Shown here in pieces: positions 1-8,989 of a stretch of DNA of 39,644 bases. Both the position numbers and the translations under genes were made by a program. The notes under the pieces were generated by a model. That model was given only the letters and a program-made list of their open reading frames with translations, was not told the origin of the DNA and made no database searches. The DNA is taken from the NCBI GenBank assembly GCA_040391535.1, contig JBEBXQ010000028.1, forward strand, positions 1 through 39,644, written 5' to 3'. This DNA comes from JBEBXQ01 sp040391535. Its GTDB lineage: Bacteria; Bacteroidota; Bacteroidia; Cytophagales; Spirosomataceae. Position 1 is the stretch's first letter. Each line of letters opens with the position of its first letter.

Positions 1-4
1 TCAG

Positions 5-78
5 TGGACTCGTAGGGATTCGAACCCCAAACCTCCTGATCCGTAGTCAGGTGCTCTATCCAATTGAGCTACGAATCC
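5..78 (-). tRNA. tRNA-Arg (anticodon ACG)
   Basis: Read on the minus strand, this 74-nt stretch folds as a full cloverleaf. The 7-bp acceptor stem is GGATTCG/CGAGTCC with one G-T pair, the anticodon stem is CCTGA/TCAGG, the T arm contains GGTTCGAATCC, and the discriminator base is A. The anticodon loop CTACGGA gives anticodon ACG, the wobble-inosine arginine tRNA that reads CGN codons. The 3' CCA is not encoded (CTGA follows the discriminator), so it would be added after transcription. Confidence 0.95.
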
Positions 79-215
79 AATTCCCTGTTGGGACTGCAAA
101 AGTAGAGGTTGATTTTGAAAAACCAATGCATCCGGACAATAAATTTTAATTTTTTCTTCTCCTGAAAAATAAGAAATGAAAAGTAATTCTGATAATCAAC
201 AGGTTATATTGTTGC

Positions 216-854
216 CTAAAACCATAAAAAAACGGTGATAGCGGAACATAAAATGCCGGTTGTAAGCCCTGCAGCTATCTGTGCGGGCGTATGTGCATTC
301 ATATAAAGGCGCGCGCTGCACAGGGCCCCACCCAGTAAGATCCAGGCCAGCACCGGATAAAACAGCATCTCGGCGTCAAACCTGAATAATACACACCCCA
401 AAGCTCCGATTACCCCGCCAACACCTGTGGCATGAGCACTGATTTTCCAGTAGCGGTTGACGACAGCTACCACAATCAGCGAAAAGGTAATACCTGCCAG
501 CCCTGCGGAAATGCGCGGTGCTATTTCGCTGATAGGCGAAAGCCTGTATTTAAGTACGTAGGTAGTAGCTATGTATAAAATGATCGTGATGATGTAGGGC
601 AGGCGTCTGTCTTCGGGGTTATCCAGTTGCATGTCGGGTATGTGCCGGACCCGGTACAGATAGTAAATACAAATGGAAGGCAGCAGGAAAGTATTCAGAA
701 AAATAAGTAACAGCAAACTGCCCCGGGCCGGCAACTCCAGTATACCAACCCCCATGACGTCAGGGGCAAGCCCGAATAAACAGGCGAAAAGGTAAGTAGG
801 TAGCAATAAAGGATGTAGCAAAATGGAAATACTGAGCGCTGATCGTCGGGCCAA
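216..854 (-). CDS. PAP2-like polytopic membrane protein (divergent)
   Basis: This 212-residue, very hydrophobic protein has about six predicted membrane segments. The C-terminal half resembles the PAP2/phosphatidic-acid-phosphatase fold. S139-A140-H141 followed by ATG matches the PSGH-type motif, and R182 with H188 in ARLYMNAHTPAQ matches the SRxxxxxHxxxD motif. The Asp normally ending that last motif is Gln here (Q192), so activity may be altered or lost. The family dephosphorylates lipid phosphates or pyrophosphates at the membrane. The start is TTG at 854: an in-frame TAA lies four codons upstream, and the next Met (residue 34) would remove the first membrane segment. It is transcribed away from rimO. 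Membrane protein is certain; PAP2 assignment is moderate. Confidence 0.7.
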   Translation of the reverse strand: MARRSALSISILLHPLLLPTYLFACLFGLAPDVMGVGILELPARGSLLLLIFLNTFLLPSICIYYLYRVRHIPDMQLDNPEDRRLPYIITIILYIATTYVLKYRLSPISEIAPRISAGLAGITFSLIVVAVVNRYWKISAHATGVGGVIGALGCVLFRFDAEMLFYPVLAWILLGGALCSARLYMNAHTPAQIAAGLTTGILCSAITVFLWF

Positions 855-1014
855 AGTCGTACAGAATTAAATGTTGTCAGACAAATTAACGTATAAATGG
901 GCAACATAGTCAAATTTTTCACGAACTTTGCAGGCTGTTTTGAAAGGTGTCAGATTTGGAAGAACTGTTACACAGTGCAAAGCCGGCTTAATTGAACGGA
1001 TAGGGTAGGAACTG

Positions 1015-2328
1015 ATGAAAACCAAAGGATTAAAAAAGAATAAAGTCAATATTGTTACACTGGGCTGTTCCAAGAACGTAGTAGATTCGGAAGTGCTTTA
1101 TACCCAGCTGAAAGGCAACGGGTACCAGGTAGCCCATGAATCTAAAAGAGACGATTCCCAGATTGTGGTCATCAATACCTGCGGGTTTATTGACGGCGCA
1201 AAGGAAGAATCGATCGAAACCATTTTGCGCTATGCTGACGCCAAAGACCGTGGTCTTGTCGATAAAGTATATGTTACAGGCTGTCTCTCGCATCGGTTTA
1301 AGGATGAATTGTCGGTAGAAATACCGACTGTGGATGCCTGGTTCGGTACCAACGAGCTCCCCCGCTTGCTGAAAACCCTGAAAGCTGACTATAAACACGA
1401 ACTGGTAGGAGAAAGGTTACTGACCACGCCTGCACATTATGCTTATCTGAAAATTGCTGAAGGGTGCGACAGGCCATGCAGTTTTTGTGCGATTCCGCTG
1501 ATGAGGGGCGGACATATTTCCCGTCCGGCTGAAGAACTGGTAACGGAAGCCCGTTCACTGGCGCGCCGCGGTACAAAGGAGCTGATCCTCATCGCGCAGG
1601 ACCTGACGTACTACGGCCTGGATATTTACAAAAAAAGAGAACTGGCCGGATTGCTCGAAAAGCTTTCTGATGTGGAAGGAATCGAATGGATTCGTCTGCA
1701 ATACGCTTATCCGTCGGGTTTTCCTTTGGATGTGCTGGAAGTAATGCGCGACCGTCCGAATATCTGTAATTACCTGGATATGCCGCTGCAGACCGGCTCT
1801 ACCGAAATGCTGAAAAAGATGCGGAGGGGTATCACCAGGGAGAAAACGGAAGAGCTGGTGCATACGATCAGGGAAACGGTTCCGGGGATCGCGTTACGGA
1901 CCACACTGATTGTGGGGCATCCCGGCGAAACGGATGAACTCTTTGACGAAACTTATGAGTTTGTTGAAAAAATGCGTTTTGAACGGCTGGGCGTTTTTCA
2001 GTATTCACACGAAGAAAATACACATTCACACACCATGGACGATAACGTTCCGGCAGAAGTGAAACAGGAGCGTACGGATGTCCTGATGGAATTGCAGGAA
2101 GGGATTTCCTATGAGAAGAATCAGGCGAAAATCGGTACAGAGCAGAAAGTGCTTTTTGACCGGAAAGAAGGAGGGTATTTTATCGGACGTACTGAATTTG
2201 ATTCTCCGGAAGTAGATAATGAGGTATTGCTGCCTGCTTCGCAATATGTAAGGACAGGGGATTTTTCAAAAGTTAAAATTATAAACGCAGAAGAGTTTGA
2301 TCTTTATGCAGAATTGATTCAGGAATAA
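1015..2328 (+). CDS. rimO: Ribosomal protein uS12 methylthiotransferase RimO
   Basis: RimO is a radical-SAM methylthiotransferase that adds a methylthio group to a conserved aspartate of ribosomal protein S12 in the cytoplasm. The 437-residue length is normal. The N-terminal UPF0004 domain carries the three cysteines for the auxiliary 4Fe-4S cluster (C18 in TLGCSKN, C56 in NTCGFI, C90 in VTGCLS). The radical-SAM CxxxCxxC motif is EGCDRPCSFC (C151, C155, C158), and a TRAM-like domain occupies roughly the last 65 residues. The opening TLGCSKNVVDSE is typical of RimO rather than MiaB. It is first in an apparent operon: the DUF4293 gene starts 16 bp after its stop and hemC follows. Confidence 0.95.
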   Translation: MKTKGLKKNKVNIVTLGCSKNVVDSEVLYTQLKGNGYQVAHESKRDDSQIVVINTCGFIDGAKEESIETILRYADAKDRGLVDKVYVTGCLSHRFKDELSVEIPTVDAWFGTNELPRLLKTLKADYKHELVGERLLTTPAHYAYLKIAEGCDRPCSFCAIPLMRGGHISRPAEELVTEARSLARRGTKELILIAQDLTYYGLDIYKKRELAGLLEKLSDVEGIEWIRLQYAYPSGFPLDVLEVMRDRPNICNYLDMPLQTGSTEMLKKMRRGITREKTEELVHTIRETVPGIALRTTLIVGHPGETDELFDETYEFVEKMRFERLGVFQYSHEENTHSHTMDDNVPAEVKQERTDVLMELQEGISYEKNQAKIGTEQKVLFDRKEGGYFIGRTEFDSPEVDNEVLLPASQYVRTGDFSKVKIINAEEFDLYAELIQE

Positions 2329-2344
2329 ATTTATTACGATTACC

Positions 2345-2821
2345 ATGTTGCAACGTATCCAATCCGTATTTCTTGCTCTTGTAACCATTGCTATGGGGGC
2401 CTACATTACATTACCACTCTGGGAGAAATTCTCATCAGACGGCCTGCAGTCCGTTTCGCTGACTTCCACGCGTTTTACGCATCAGCTGAATCAGGTGCAA
2501 TCGGAGGTAGACTCCGTTTTGTATCTGGCAATACTGGCTGGTATTATCGGTGTGATAGCTGCTTATGCCATTACCCGTTTCAGGAGCCGCCTGGTGCAGT
2601 CGGGCCTGTGTGCGGCTAATTCAATCCTCATGACCGCTCTGCTGGCAGCGACCATTTACCAGACCTGGTATAAGGGTGTAAAGCTATTCGACCCGCAGGA
2701 TCAGGGGAATTATCAGTACGGATTTTATGCGTTGATAGCGGCCATGGTAGCTAATGTAATGGCCAACCGGTTTATCCGTCGCGACGAGCGTATGGTCAAA
2801 GAATCTAACCGTTTCCGCTAA
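2345..2821 (+). CDS. DUF4293 family membrane protein
   Basis: This 158-residue protein opens with MLQRIQSVFLAL, the start typical of the Bacteroidota-specific DUF4293 family. It has about four hydrophobic segments (near residues 5-24, 60-78, 88-107 and 124-142), with a polar loop after the first that probably faces the periplasm, and a basic C-terminal tail. No function is established. It lies 16 bp after rimO, and its stop codon overlaps the hemC start (TAATG), so it is almost certainly co-transcribed and translationally coupled with hemC. Confidence 0.85.
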   Translation: MLQRIQSVFLALVTIAMGAYITLPLWEKFSSDGLQSVSLTSTRFTHQLNQVQSEVDSVLYLAILAGIIGVIAAYAITRFRSRLVQSGLCAANSILMTALLAATIYQTWYKGVKLFDPQDQGNYQYGFYALIAAMVANVMANRFIRRDERMVKESNRFR

Positions 2822-3750
2822 TGACGAAGCATATCAGAATAGGTACAAGAGGGAGCAAACTGGCTTTATGGCAGGCCTATCATGTAGAGGCTTTGCTTCA
2901 GAAAGGTGGTTTTACAACCGAACTGGATATTATAGAAACGAAAGGCGATAAAATTCTGAATGTATCGCTTTCCAAAATCGGCAGCAAAGGTCTGTTTACC
3001 GAAGAACTGGAAGACAAGCTGCGCTCCGGAGAAATTGATATCGCTGTCCATAGTGCCAAAGACGTACAGTCGCAGCTGGATGATGACCTCGAGCTGATTG
3101 CTTTTACCGAACGGGAAGTAGTCAATGATGTGCTGGTAGGGAACGATAAAAGCTTTTCCCTGAAAAGCGGCAAGCCCTTTGTGGTCGGTACTTCGTCGGT
3201 CAGGAGAAGAGCTGTGCTTAGCCATTATTATCCGCATATCTCAACGGTGGATATGCGGGGAAATCTGCAGACCCGCCTTAAAAAGCTGGAAGATGGCCAT
3301 TGTGATGTCCTGTTACTGGCGTATGCCGGTGTACACAGGATGGAATATAACGACAGGATAATTGAGCTGCTTGATCTCGACGAGTTTACGCCGGCAGTAG
3401 GGCAGGGCAGTGTAGCCGTAGAAAGCGCGGTATCATTGAATCCTGAGAAAAAAGCGGCCATCATAAATCTGGTAAATCATACACCTACATCGGTTTGCCT
3501 GCTTGCTGAGCGGGCCTTGCTGAAAAAACTGCAGGGAGGTTGCAGCATCCCGGTTTTCGGGTTGTCGTACCAGAAAGAGGGGAAACAATATCTTGATTGC
3601 GGTGTAGCAAGTGTAGACGGGCAAACCATGATCCGTCATCAGGCAGTAAGGGAAGAAGGCGAAACCGCAGAAGAACTGGGCATAAAAGCCGCTGATGCGC
3701 TCATCGGATTGGGTGCTAAGGCAGTCCTGGATGCGATCAGGAAAGGATAA
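2821..3750 (+). CDS. hemC: Hydroxymethylbilane synthase (porphobilinogen deaminase)
   Basis: HemC polymerises four porphobilinogen molecules into hydroxymethylbilane in cytoplasmic tetrapyrrole (heme) synthesis, EC 2.5.1.61. The 309 residues match the family length. Visible signatures are the N-terminal IGTRGSKLALWQA, HSAKDV with catalytic Asp D81, the substrate-binding TSSVRRRA (125-132) and MRGNLQTRL, and the GGCSIP motif in which C241 carries the dipyrromethane cofactor. The ATG overlaps the preceding stop as TAATG. A strong hairpin terminator begins about 25 bp after the stop. No other heme-pathway gene is adjacent, though a HemJ-like gene lies about 29 kb downstream. Confidence 0.96.
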   Translation: MTKHIRIGTRGSKLALWQAYHVEALLQKGGFTTELDIIETKGDKILNVSLSKIGSKGLFTEELEDKLRSGEIDIAVHSAKDVQSQLDDDLELIAFTEREVVNDVLVGNDKSFSLKSGKPFVVGTSSVRRRAVLSHYYPHISTVDMRGNLQTRLKKLEDGHCDVLLLAYAGVHRMEYNDRIIELLDLDEFTPAVGQGSVAVESAVSLNPEKKAAIINLVNHTPTSVCLLAERALLKKLQGGCSIPVFGLSYQKEGKQYLDCGVASVDGQTMIRHQAVREEGETAEELGIKAADALIGLGAKAVLDAIRKG

Positions 3751-3773
3751 CATCCGGCAGGGTTTACTATATA

Positions 3774-3815
3774 CGGGAACGGACAGCTTGCAGAGGTCCG
3801 TTCCCGTTTCTTTTT
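3774..3815 (+). terminator. Intrinsic terminator after hemC
   Basis: CGGGAACGGAC (3774-3784) and GTCCGTTCCCG (3796-3806) form a perfect 11-bp stem with an 11-nt loop, followed by TTTCTTTTT. It would end the rimO-DUF4293-hemC transcript and insulate the AraC-type gene. Confidence 0.9.
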
Positions 3816-3889
3816 AAAGCGATCCTGAAATAGGGAATAATAACCCGGAAGAATGTATTTTTACATCTCAGATCAAAAAATGAAATGCG

Positions 3890-4771
3890 ATGACCAAAAA
3901 GAACTTCCCGACGATTGATATTCATAAATTATGTGATATCGGACAGCAGGAAGTCCTGATAAGTCGTTTTTCAGATTATTTCGACCAGCATTATAAGAAC
4001 CTTGCTCACCCGCACCGGCATAATTTCTACCATCTGGTTTACTTTACCGAAGGAAAAGGCAGTCATACCATCGATTTTACACGTTTTGAAATGAAGCCGG
4101 GACAGATCTATTTCATGAACCCAAGCCAGGTGCATTCATGGGATTTTGAAGGGGTGGTTGATGGATTCCTGGTGAACTTTACCGGATCGTTTTTTCATTC
4201 GTTCCTTCTCCAGGCCGATTACCTTGAATCATTTTCTTTTTTTAAAGGAATCACGCCGGACAATGTCCTGAATCTGTCAGAAGAAACGGATCGGGTCATA
4301 AGGCCGGTTTTTGAAGAAATACTGAAAGAATCACAGCTGAGAAATGTATATAGCCGGGATCTTGTACGGGTGAAGCTGCTTGAGGTTTTTCTGCTGATTG
4401 AGCAGGAGGTAGCAGGAAACAGAAGGGATAAAATAATCACTCACCAGAATGACACCGTGCTGAAAAATTTTCAGAGGCTCATCGAAATGCATTTTCTGGA
4501 ACTGCATTTACCCAGCGAATATGCCGATCTGCTTGCCATTACTCCCAATCATCTGAATGCGCTTTGTAAGGAACACCTCGGAATGAAAGCCGGAGAACTG
4601 ATCAGAAACCGGATTTTACTGGAAGCCAAACGCCTGCTGGTGAATCTGGAACTCAGCGTTTCCCAGGTAGGTTATGCCTTGAATTTCAGTGACAGTTCTT
4701 ACTTCACCAGGTTTTTTAAAAAAAAGACCGGACAGACACCTGAAGAATTCAGGAAAGAGCACCGGTATTAA
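3890..4771 (+). CDS. AraC-family transcriptional regulator
   Basis: This 293-residue protein has a cupin-like sensing domain (about residues 25-110; HPHRHNFYHLVYF, then KPGQIYFMNPSQVHSW) and a C-terminal double helix-turn-helix (about 190-293). The second helix pair ends in the AraC signature region SQVGYALNFSDSSYFTRFFKKKTGQTPEEFR. Such proteins usually bind a small molecule, often a sugar, and activate nearby promoters. It follows the hemC terminator and precedes the DUF983 gene and the SusCD locus. It could regulate that locus, but nothing in the sequence ties it to a target; the LacI protein at 21803-22840 is the better candidate. Ligand unknown. Confidence 0.9.
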   Translation: MTKKNFPTIDIHKLCDIGQQEVLISRFSDYFDQHYKNLAHPHRHNFYHLVYFTEGKGSHTIDFTRFEMKPGQIYFMNPSQVHSWDFEGVVDGFLVNFTGSFFHSFLLQADYLESFSFFKGITPDNVLNLSEETDRVIRPVFEEILKESQLRNVYSRDLVRVKLLEVFLLIEQEVAGNRRDKIITHQNDTVLKNFQRLIEMHFLELHLPSEYADLLAITPNHLNALCKEHLGMKAGELIRNRILLEAKRLLVNLELSVSQVGYALNFSDSSYFTRFFKKKTGQTPEEFRKEHRY

Positions 4772-4919
4772 CCTGTTTTTTCTAAGGGACGCTTCTTCCA
4801 ATCGTTGAATATTACCATTAACGACGTAATTAGTATTTCCTCAACTCCTGTCTTTAAGGTTATTTTGTGCATGGCAGTAAACCATTTTACCTGCCTGATA
4901 TTTAAATTATTCAATCATT

Positions 4920-5306
4920 ATGGATAAGCCAGAAAATAATCGTTTTAAAGGTATTTTTTTAAATAAATGTCCGCGTTGTGGTCAGGGAGACTTTTTTATT
5001 ACAAGGACTGCCTATACCAAAGGATTCGATAAAATGAATAAATATTGTCCTCATTGCGGAGAAAACCTTGTTCCGGAACCAGGGTTTTATCAGGGTGCTT
5101 TGTATATGAGTTACGCGTTTTATGTCGCCTTCATGCTGGTCTATTTTTTCGTGTTCACCTACTTTTTCAGCAATTACTATAACTACTTCCTGATCAGTAT
5201 CATTCCGGTACTTACCCTCTTGTTTCCATATGCTTACCGTCTGGCCAGAAGATCCTGGTTTGCGATTCTGATGAAGCCGGAAGCAGAAGTAAAAAGCGTA
5301 AATTAA
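4920..5306 (+). CDS. DUF983 family zinc-ribbon membrane protein
   Basis: This 128-residue protein starts with a zinc-ribbon-like region containing two CxxC pairs (C17/C20 in CPRCGQGDFF; C43/C46 in CPHCGENL). Two strong hydrophobic segments follow (about 62-84 and 88-107), ending in a short basic/acidic tail. This layout and the PEPGFYQGALYMSY stretch are typical of DUF983, a Bacteroidota/Alphaproteobacteria family of unknown function. The CxxC pairs could bind zinc or undergo redox chemistry. It stands alone in a 150-bp-spaced setting downstream of the AraC-type gene. Confidence 0.85.
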   Translation: MDKPENNRFKGIFLNKCPRCGQGDFFITRTAYTKGFDKMNKYCPHCGENLVPEPGFYQGALYMSYAFYVAFMLVYFFVFTYFFSNYYNYFLISIIPVLTLLFPYAYRLARRSWFAILMKPEAEVKSVN

Positions 5307-5347
5307 TTTGTGGGAATAAATCAGCATCCGTATTCCCTCCTCGCTGT

Positions 5348-5406
5348 AAAGCCATATCTGCATTTGCCTGAATACATTCCGGGTAAGTCAGCGATGGCTT
5401 TTTTTA
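5348..5406 (+). terminator. Possible weak terminator after DUF983 gene
   Basis: AAAGCCAT (5348-5355) can pair with ATGGCTTT (5394-5401), and the right arm runs into a T-tract (TTTTTTT). The loop is about 38 nt, much longer than usual, so this is only a candidate. Confidence 0.35.
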
Positions 5407-5467
5407 TTGCTTTGCGAACCTCTTTTCATTAAATAGTCAAAATAATAATTAAAAAAGTTATTGATGC

Positions 5468-5499
5468 TTTGAAATGTTAATCGTTTAACATTATATTTG
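5468..5499 (+). promoter_or_regulatory. Promoter of the susC1 operon
   Basis: TTTG at 5468-5471 and TATATTTG at 5492-5499 are separated by 20 bp. They match the Bacteroidota -33 (TTTG) and -7 (TAnnTTTG) boxes at the expected spacing. The -7 region is part of a 17-bp stretch (5485-5501) that is identical to 13966-13982 in the promoter upstream of dehydratase 1. Confidence 0.75.
5476..5489 (+). promoter_or_regulatory. LacI-type operator, site 1
   Basis: GTTAATCGTTTAAC is a near-palindrome centred on CG, a form typical of LacI-family operators. Its reverse complement is GTTAAACGATTAAC, which the sites at 13957 and 14138 each match with one mismatch. It lies between the -33 and -7 boxes, where a bound repressor would block RNA polymerase. 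The likely binder is the LacI protein encoded at 21803-22840 (inference). Confidence 0.65.
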
Positions 5500-5987
5500 T
5501 TTTATCCGTTATGAAAATCTTACCGACAGTGAAACCGCGAAAGTCTGATTAACTACGGATCAATTCCCTCAGACCATGTCCATGCAGTACCAGGCTTGAG
5601 ATATAGGTTAAAATGATAACACATACTGCTATACTCTTCATTTGTGATAAAAACAGGAACAAATGCCTTAACAGGCATTGATTAATATAGTCCGTTGGTT
5701 TTTAAATTTTATTTTCAATTTTTTTCCAGTGTCCTGCAACTGCAGGGAATGAATTTCGTAACAGTGTTCGCGTTGTTTTGCTCTTCATCCTCTGTTAACC
5801 ATAATAGTTTAACGGAGGAGAAGCAATACGGTACTGAAAAGAAAAAATCATGGTCTTATGCCGCTAACACAAAAATGTGTGAACAGGAGAATTATGCCTT
5901 TCTGAATATCTGAAAGCAAGCGTAAGAACGAACATGAAGAATAGAATCCGGGATTTTAGTAATACATAATTTTAACATTCAATTCAA

Positions 5988-8975
5988 ATGATGAAATCTT
6001 TTATCCTATTGACGTTGAGTATTTTCCTGCTATGCGGACAAGCATTGTCTCAAAGCAGAGTGACAGGGAAAGTAACCGGTTCGGATCATCAGGGTCTTCC
6101 GGGCGTAAATGTGCTGATTAACGGAACCACCATGGGGACAGTGACTGATGCGAACGGAGATTATGCGATTGATGCCGCCACTGATGCCACACTGGTTTTT
6201 TCCTTTATTGGCTATGCGACACAGCAAATTCAGGTAAGTGGCCGTACGGCTGTGAATGTGCAGTTACTGGAGGAAGAACACGGGTTATCAGAAGTGGTGG
6301 TAGTGGGATATGGTGTGCAGAAAAAGACAGATGTGACGGGAGCTCTTTCTGTGATTTCGACGAAGGAGTTTTCACAGCAACCGGTATCCCGGCTGCATGA
6401 GGTATTACAGGGCCGTGCTGCCGGTGTGCAGGTCTCGCAGTCTAACGGGTCTCCGGGTGGCGACGCTAAAATCAGGATCAGGGGTGCCAATTCCGTGCTG
6501 GGAAATAATGATCCTCTGTATGTCATTGATGGATTTATAGGCGCTAATTTCAATTTATTGAACCCGGAAGATATTGAAACAATTCAGGTACTGAAAGATG
6601 CTTCCTCTACTTCCATTTACGGTAGCCGCGGTGCCAATGGGGTAGTCATTATTACTACCAGGAAAGGGGCAAAAGGAATTAAGGTTTCATACGAGGGGCA
6701 GGGGAGCATTTCCAATGTAATCAAAACCTTCGATATTCTGCCTGCAGGCGAATTTGCCGAAATCGTCAATGCAAGGGCTGCTGCTACGGGCTCTAATGCC
6801 CCCTTTACGGCTGATCAGGTGGAGGCCTTTAAACGTAACGGCGGGACCGACTGGCAGGATCTTGTTTACCGCACCGGAAGAGGGCAGCAACATCAGGTTT
6901 CGGTAGCTGGCGGCGGTGATAAAACGACCTTTCTGGTTTCCGGAAATTACGTGAATCAGCATGGTATTGTGGAAAACAGTAATTTTAAGCGTTATCTGTT
7001 ACGTGCCAATATCAATACCAGTATCAGCAAGGATCTTGAGTTCAGGCTGAACTTATCCGCTGCCCGTTCTGTGAATCATAATACGGATGGTGGCGGCGCA
7101 TTAATTGAAGCCATGCAGTGGGCGCCTACCACACCGGCTTACGGAGAAGACGGTTTTCCTACTTTTAATGATCCGATCGGGTCCGTGACAAGAAATCCGC
7201 TTGATCACCTCTATGACAAATCCTATAATCAGGACCGTACTAATCTGAATGCAGTTGCCGGTCTGGTCTATCAGTTACCTGTTAAAGGACTGTCGCTGGA
7301 TTTACAGTATGCAGTTAATTTCCTGGATGCGCAGAATAAAAATGTAACCGGCGACCGCTTGTCTAACCGTAACCCGTCGGCTTCCCGTTATTCGTCTGAA
7401 CAGATTACCCTTCAGAACACCAATGCGCTCAACTATTCGGCCATTTTCGGAAATCATTCGGTGAATGCAGTAGCGGTACTGGAAACACAGCAGTTTACCG
7501 ATCAGAATTTTACGGCTAATGCTACCGGGTTGAGTTTCCCCCAGCTTGGTTTTGATAACATAGGTGCCAATACAGCCTCCTCTGTGACATCAGGGTTTCA
7601 GAAATGGACCTTGCTTTCTCTGCTGGGCCGCGTAAATTACGCCTATAAAGAAAAATACCTGGTTGCTGCTTCCATAAGACAGGATGGTTCGTCTAAGTTC
7701 GGTCCGGCCAACCGGAAGAGTGTCTTCCCTTCCGTAGCGTTAGGATGGCGGCTTTCCGAGGAAGATTTTATTAAAAGTATGAATGTGTTTCATAACCTGA
7801 AACTCCGGGGTAGCTGGGGAATGACGGGTAGCCAGGCCATTAATCCCTATGCAACGTTATCGGCTTATGGGGCTACACAGGTGTCTTTTAACAACAATGC
7901 GATCACTTCCGGTATTATTCTGGGGAATCAGGGTAACAGCAACCTGAAATGGGAAACCACCCGTCAGACGGATGTGGGTATAGAATTTGAGATATTAAGC
8001 GGAAGATTACGGTTTGAAGCAGATTACTTCAATAAAAAAACAACGGATTTGCTGCTGAATGTAGCGTTGCCCAATTATGCCGGTGGAGGTACGCAAACCC
8101 GTAATATCGGTGAAATACAGAATAAAGGATTTGAATTTTCTTTCGGCGGAGATCTGATAGCCGGTAAAACATTTACCTGGGAAACGAATATTAACTTCTC
8201 CACTTTAAAAAACAAAGTCATCAGCCTGGGCGAATACCCCCGTCTGGGAATGGGAACCGGTGCGGGTGGAGGGATGTCCATTACCAATGAATTTATGCTG
8301 ATGCCGGGTGAGCCGCTGGGGTCTTACTGGGGATTGAAATACCTGGGTACCTTTAAGCCATCAGATGAAGAAGCGGCTGCTTTGCAGGGACGCGTACCCG
8401 GGGACCCGCGTTATGAGGATCTGAATGGTGACAATAACATCACAACGGATGACTTTCAGATCGTAGGACGGGCTTTCCCGAAATTTACCGGTGGCTGGAA
8501 CAATACCTTTGCTTACAAAGGGTTGACGTTGAATGTGTTTTTCCAGGCCGTCATGGGAGTAGATAAGCTCAATTACAGCAGAGCCGGTGCCATGTCAGGA
8601 TCAGGAGAAGCACGTCAGTTCCTGCTGACAGAAATCAGGGATTACTACCGTCCGGGTAATGAAACCTCGGATATTCCGGCCTTTACCACTACTTATCAGC
8701 CCTTCACCCAGTCCAGCCGTTTTATTGAAAACGGGAGCTTCATCCGGTTGAAAAACATCAGCCTGAATTATGATATCGCAGGCAACCTGTTGAAAGACCA
8801 CGGTAAAATCAGCCTGTTTCTGAGTGCTACCAATCTGCTGACTATTACGGATTATTCCGGCCCCGACCCTGAGTCAAGTAATGTAGGCTCTGGTACGGAT
8901 ACTGCTATCGGAATAGACCGTGGTTCTTATCCCAATTCAAAAACATACACCCTGGGTGTTCGTCTCAACTTCTAA
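5988..8975 (+). CDS. SusC/RagA-family TonB-linked outer-membrane transporter 1
   Basis: This 995-residue outer-membrane importer has a signal peptide (about 1-22, ending ALSQS), a carboxypeptidase-regulatory-like domain (about 24-95; GLPGVNVLINGT and GTVTDANGDYAI), and a plug domain (about 107-225) with SEVVVVGYGVQKKTDVTGAL, PLYVIDGF and SRGANGVVIITT. The rest is a beta-barrel ending in an aromatic-rich strand (TYTLGVRLNF). SusC proteins move oligomers into the periplasm using TonB energy, with the SusD lid encoded next (14-bp gap). The start is the first of two adjacent ATGs. A LacI-type operator in the upstream promoter suggests substrate induction. Substrate cannot be read from sequence; no glycoside hydrolase is nearby. 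Confidence 0.95.
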   Translation: MMKSFILLTLSIFLLCGQALSQSRVTGKVTGSDHQGLPGVNVLINGTTMGTVTDANGDYAIDAATDATLVFSFIGYATQQIQVSGRTAVNVQLLEEEHGLSEVVVVGYGVQKKTDVTGALSVISTKEFSQQPVSRLHEVLQGRAAGVQVSQSNGSPGGDAKIRIRGANSVLGNNDPLYVIDGFIGANFNLLNPEDIETIQVLKDASSTSIYGSRGANGVVIITTRKGAKGIKVSYEGQGSISNVIKTFDILPAGEFAEIVNARAAATGSNAPFTADQVEAFKRNGGTDWQDLVYRTGRGQQHQVSVAGGGDKTTFLVSGNYVNQHGIVENSNFKRYLLRANINTSISKDLEFRLNLSAARSVNHNTDGGGALIEAMQWAPTTPAYGEDGFPTFNDPIGSVTRNPLDHLYDKSYNQDRTNLNAVAGLVYQLPVKGLSLDLQYAVNFLDAQNKNVTGDRLSNRNPSASRYSSEQITLQNTNALNYSAIFGNHSVNAVAVLETQQFTDQNFTANATGLSFPQLGFDNIGANTASSVTSGFQKWTLLSLLGRVNYAYKEKYLVAASIRQDGSSKFGPANRKSVFPSVALGWRLSEEDFIKSMNVFHNLKLRGSWGMTGSQAINPYATLSAYGATQVSFNNNAITSGIILGNQGNSNLKWETTRQTDVGIEFEILSGRLRFEADYFNKKTTDLLLNVALPNYAGGGTQTRNIGEIQNKGFEFSFGGDLIAGKTFTWETNINFSTLKNKVISLGEYPRLGMGTGAGGGMSITNEFMLMPGEPLGSYWGLKYLGTFKPSDEEAAALQGRVPGDPRYEDLNGDNNITTDDFQIVGRAFPKFTGGWNNTFAYKGLTLNVFFQAVMGVDKLNYSRAGAMSGSGEARQFLLTEIRDYYRPGNETSDIPAFTTTYQPFTQSSRFIENGSFIRLKNISLNYDIAGNLLKDHGKISLFLSATNLLTITDYSGPDPESSNVGSGTDTAIGIDRGSYPNSKTYTLGVRLNF

Positions 8976-8989
8976 CTTGTACAAATATC

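Larger units (their letters stand above)
5307..5987 (+). other. Long regulatory gap and leader upstream of susC1
   Basis: These 681 bp contain no supportable gene. The left part may hold a weak terminator for the DUF983 gene. A Bacteroidota promoter with an embedded LacI-type operator lies at 5468-5499. If transcription starts just after it, the susC1 leader is about 480 nt. That leader is AT-rich and holds a small hairpin (AATGCCT 5662-5668 / AGGCATT 5673-5679). A 72-codon frame at 5695-5913 has low-complexity composition and no recognisable features, so I do not call it. Confidence 0.6.

Noticed and set aside
1030..1398. Minus-strand frame overlapping rimO, and similar long frames opposite most genes
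   Set aside because: These lie antisense to well-supported genes, lack domains and follow from the codon pattern of the true frame.
5695..5913. 72-codon plus-strand frame in the susC1 leader
   Set aside because: Low-complexity, AT-driven composition, no recognisable domain or signal peptide; more likely untranslated leader.
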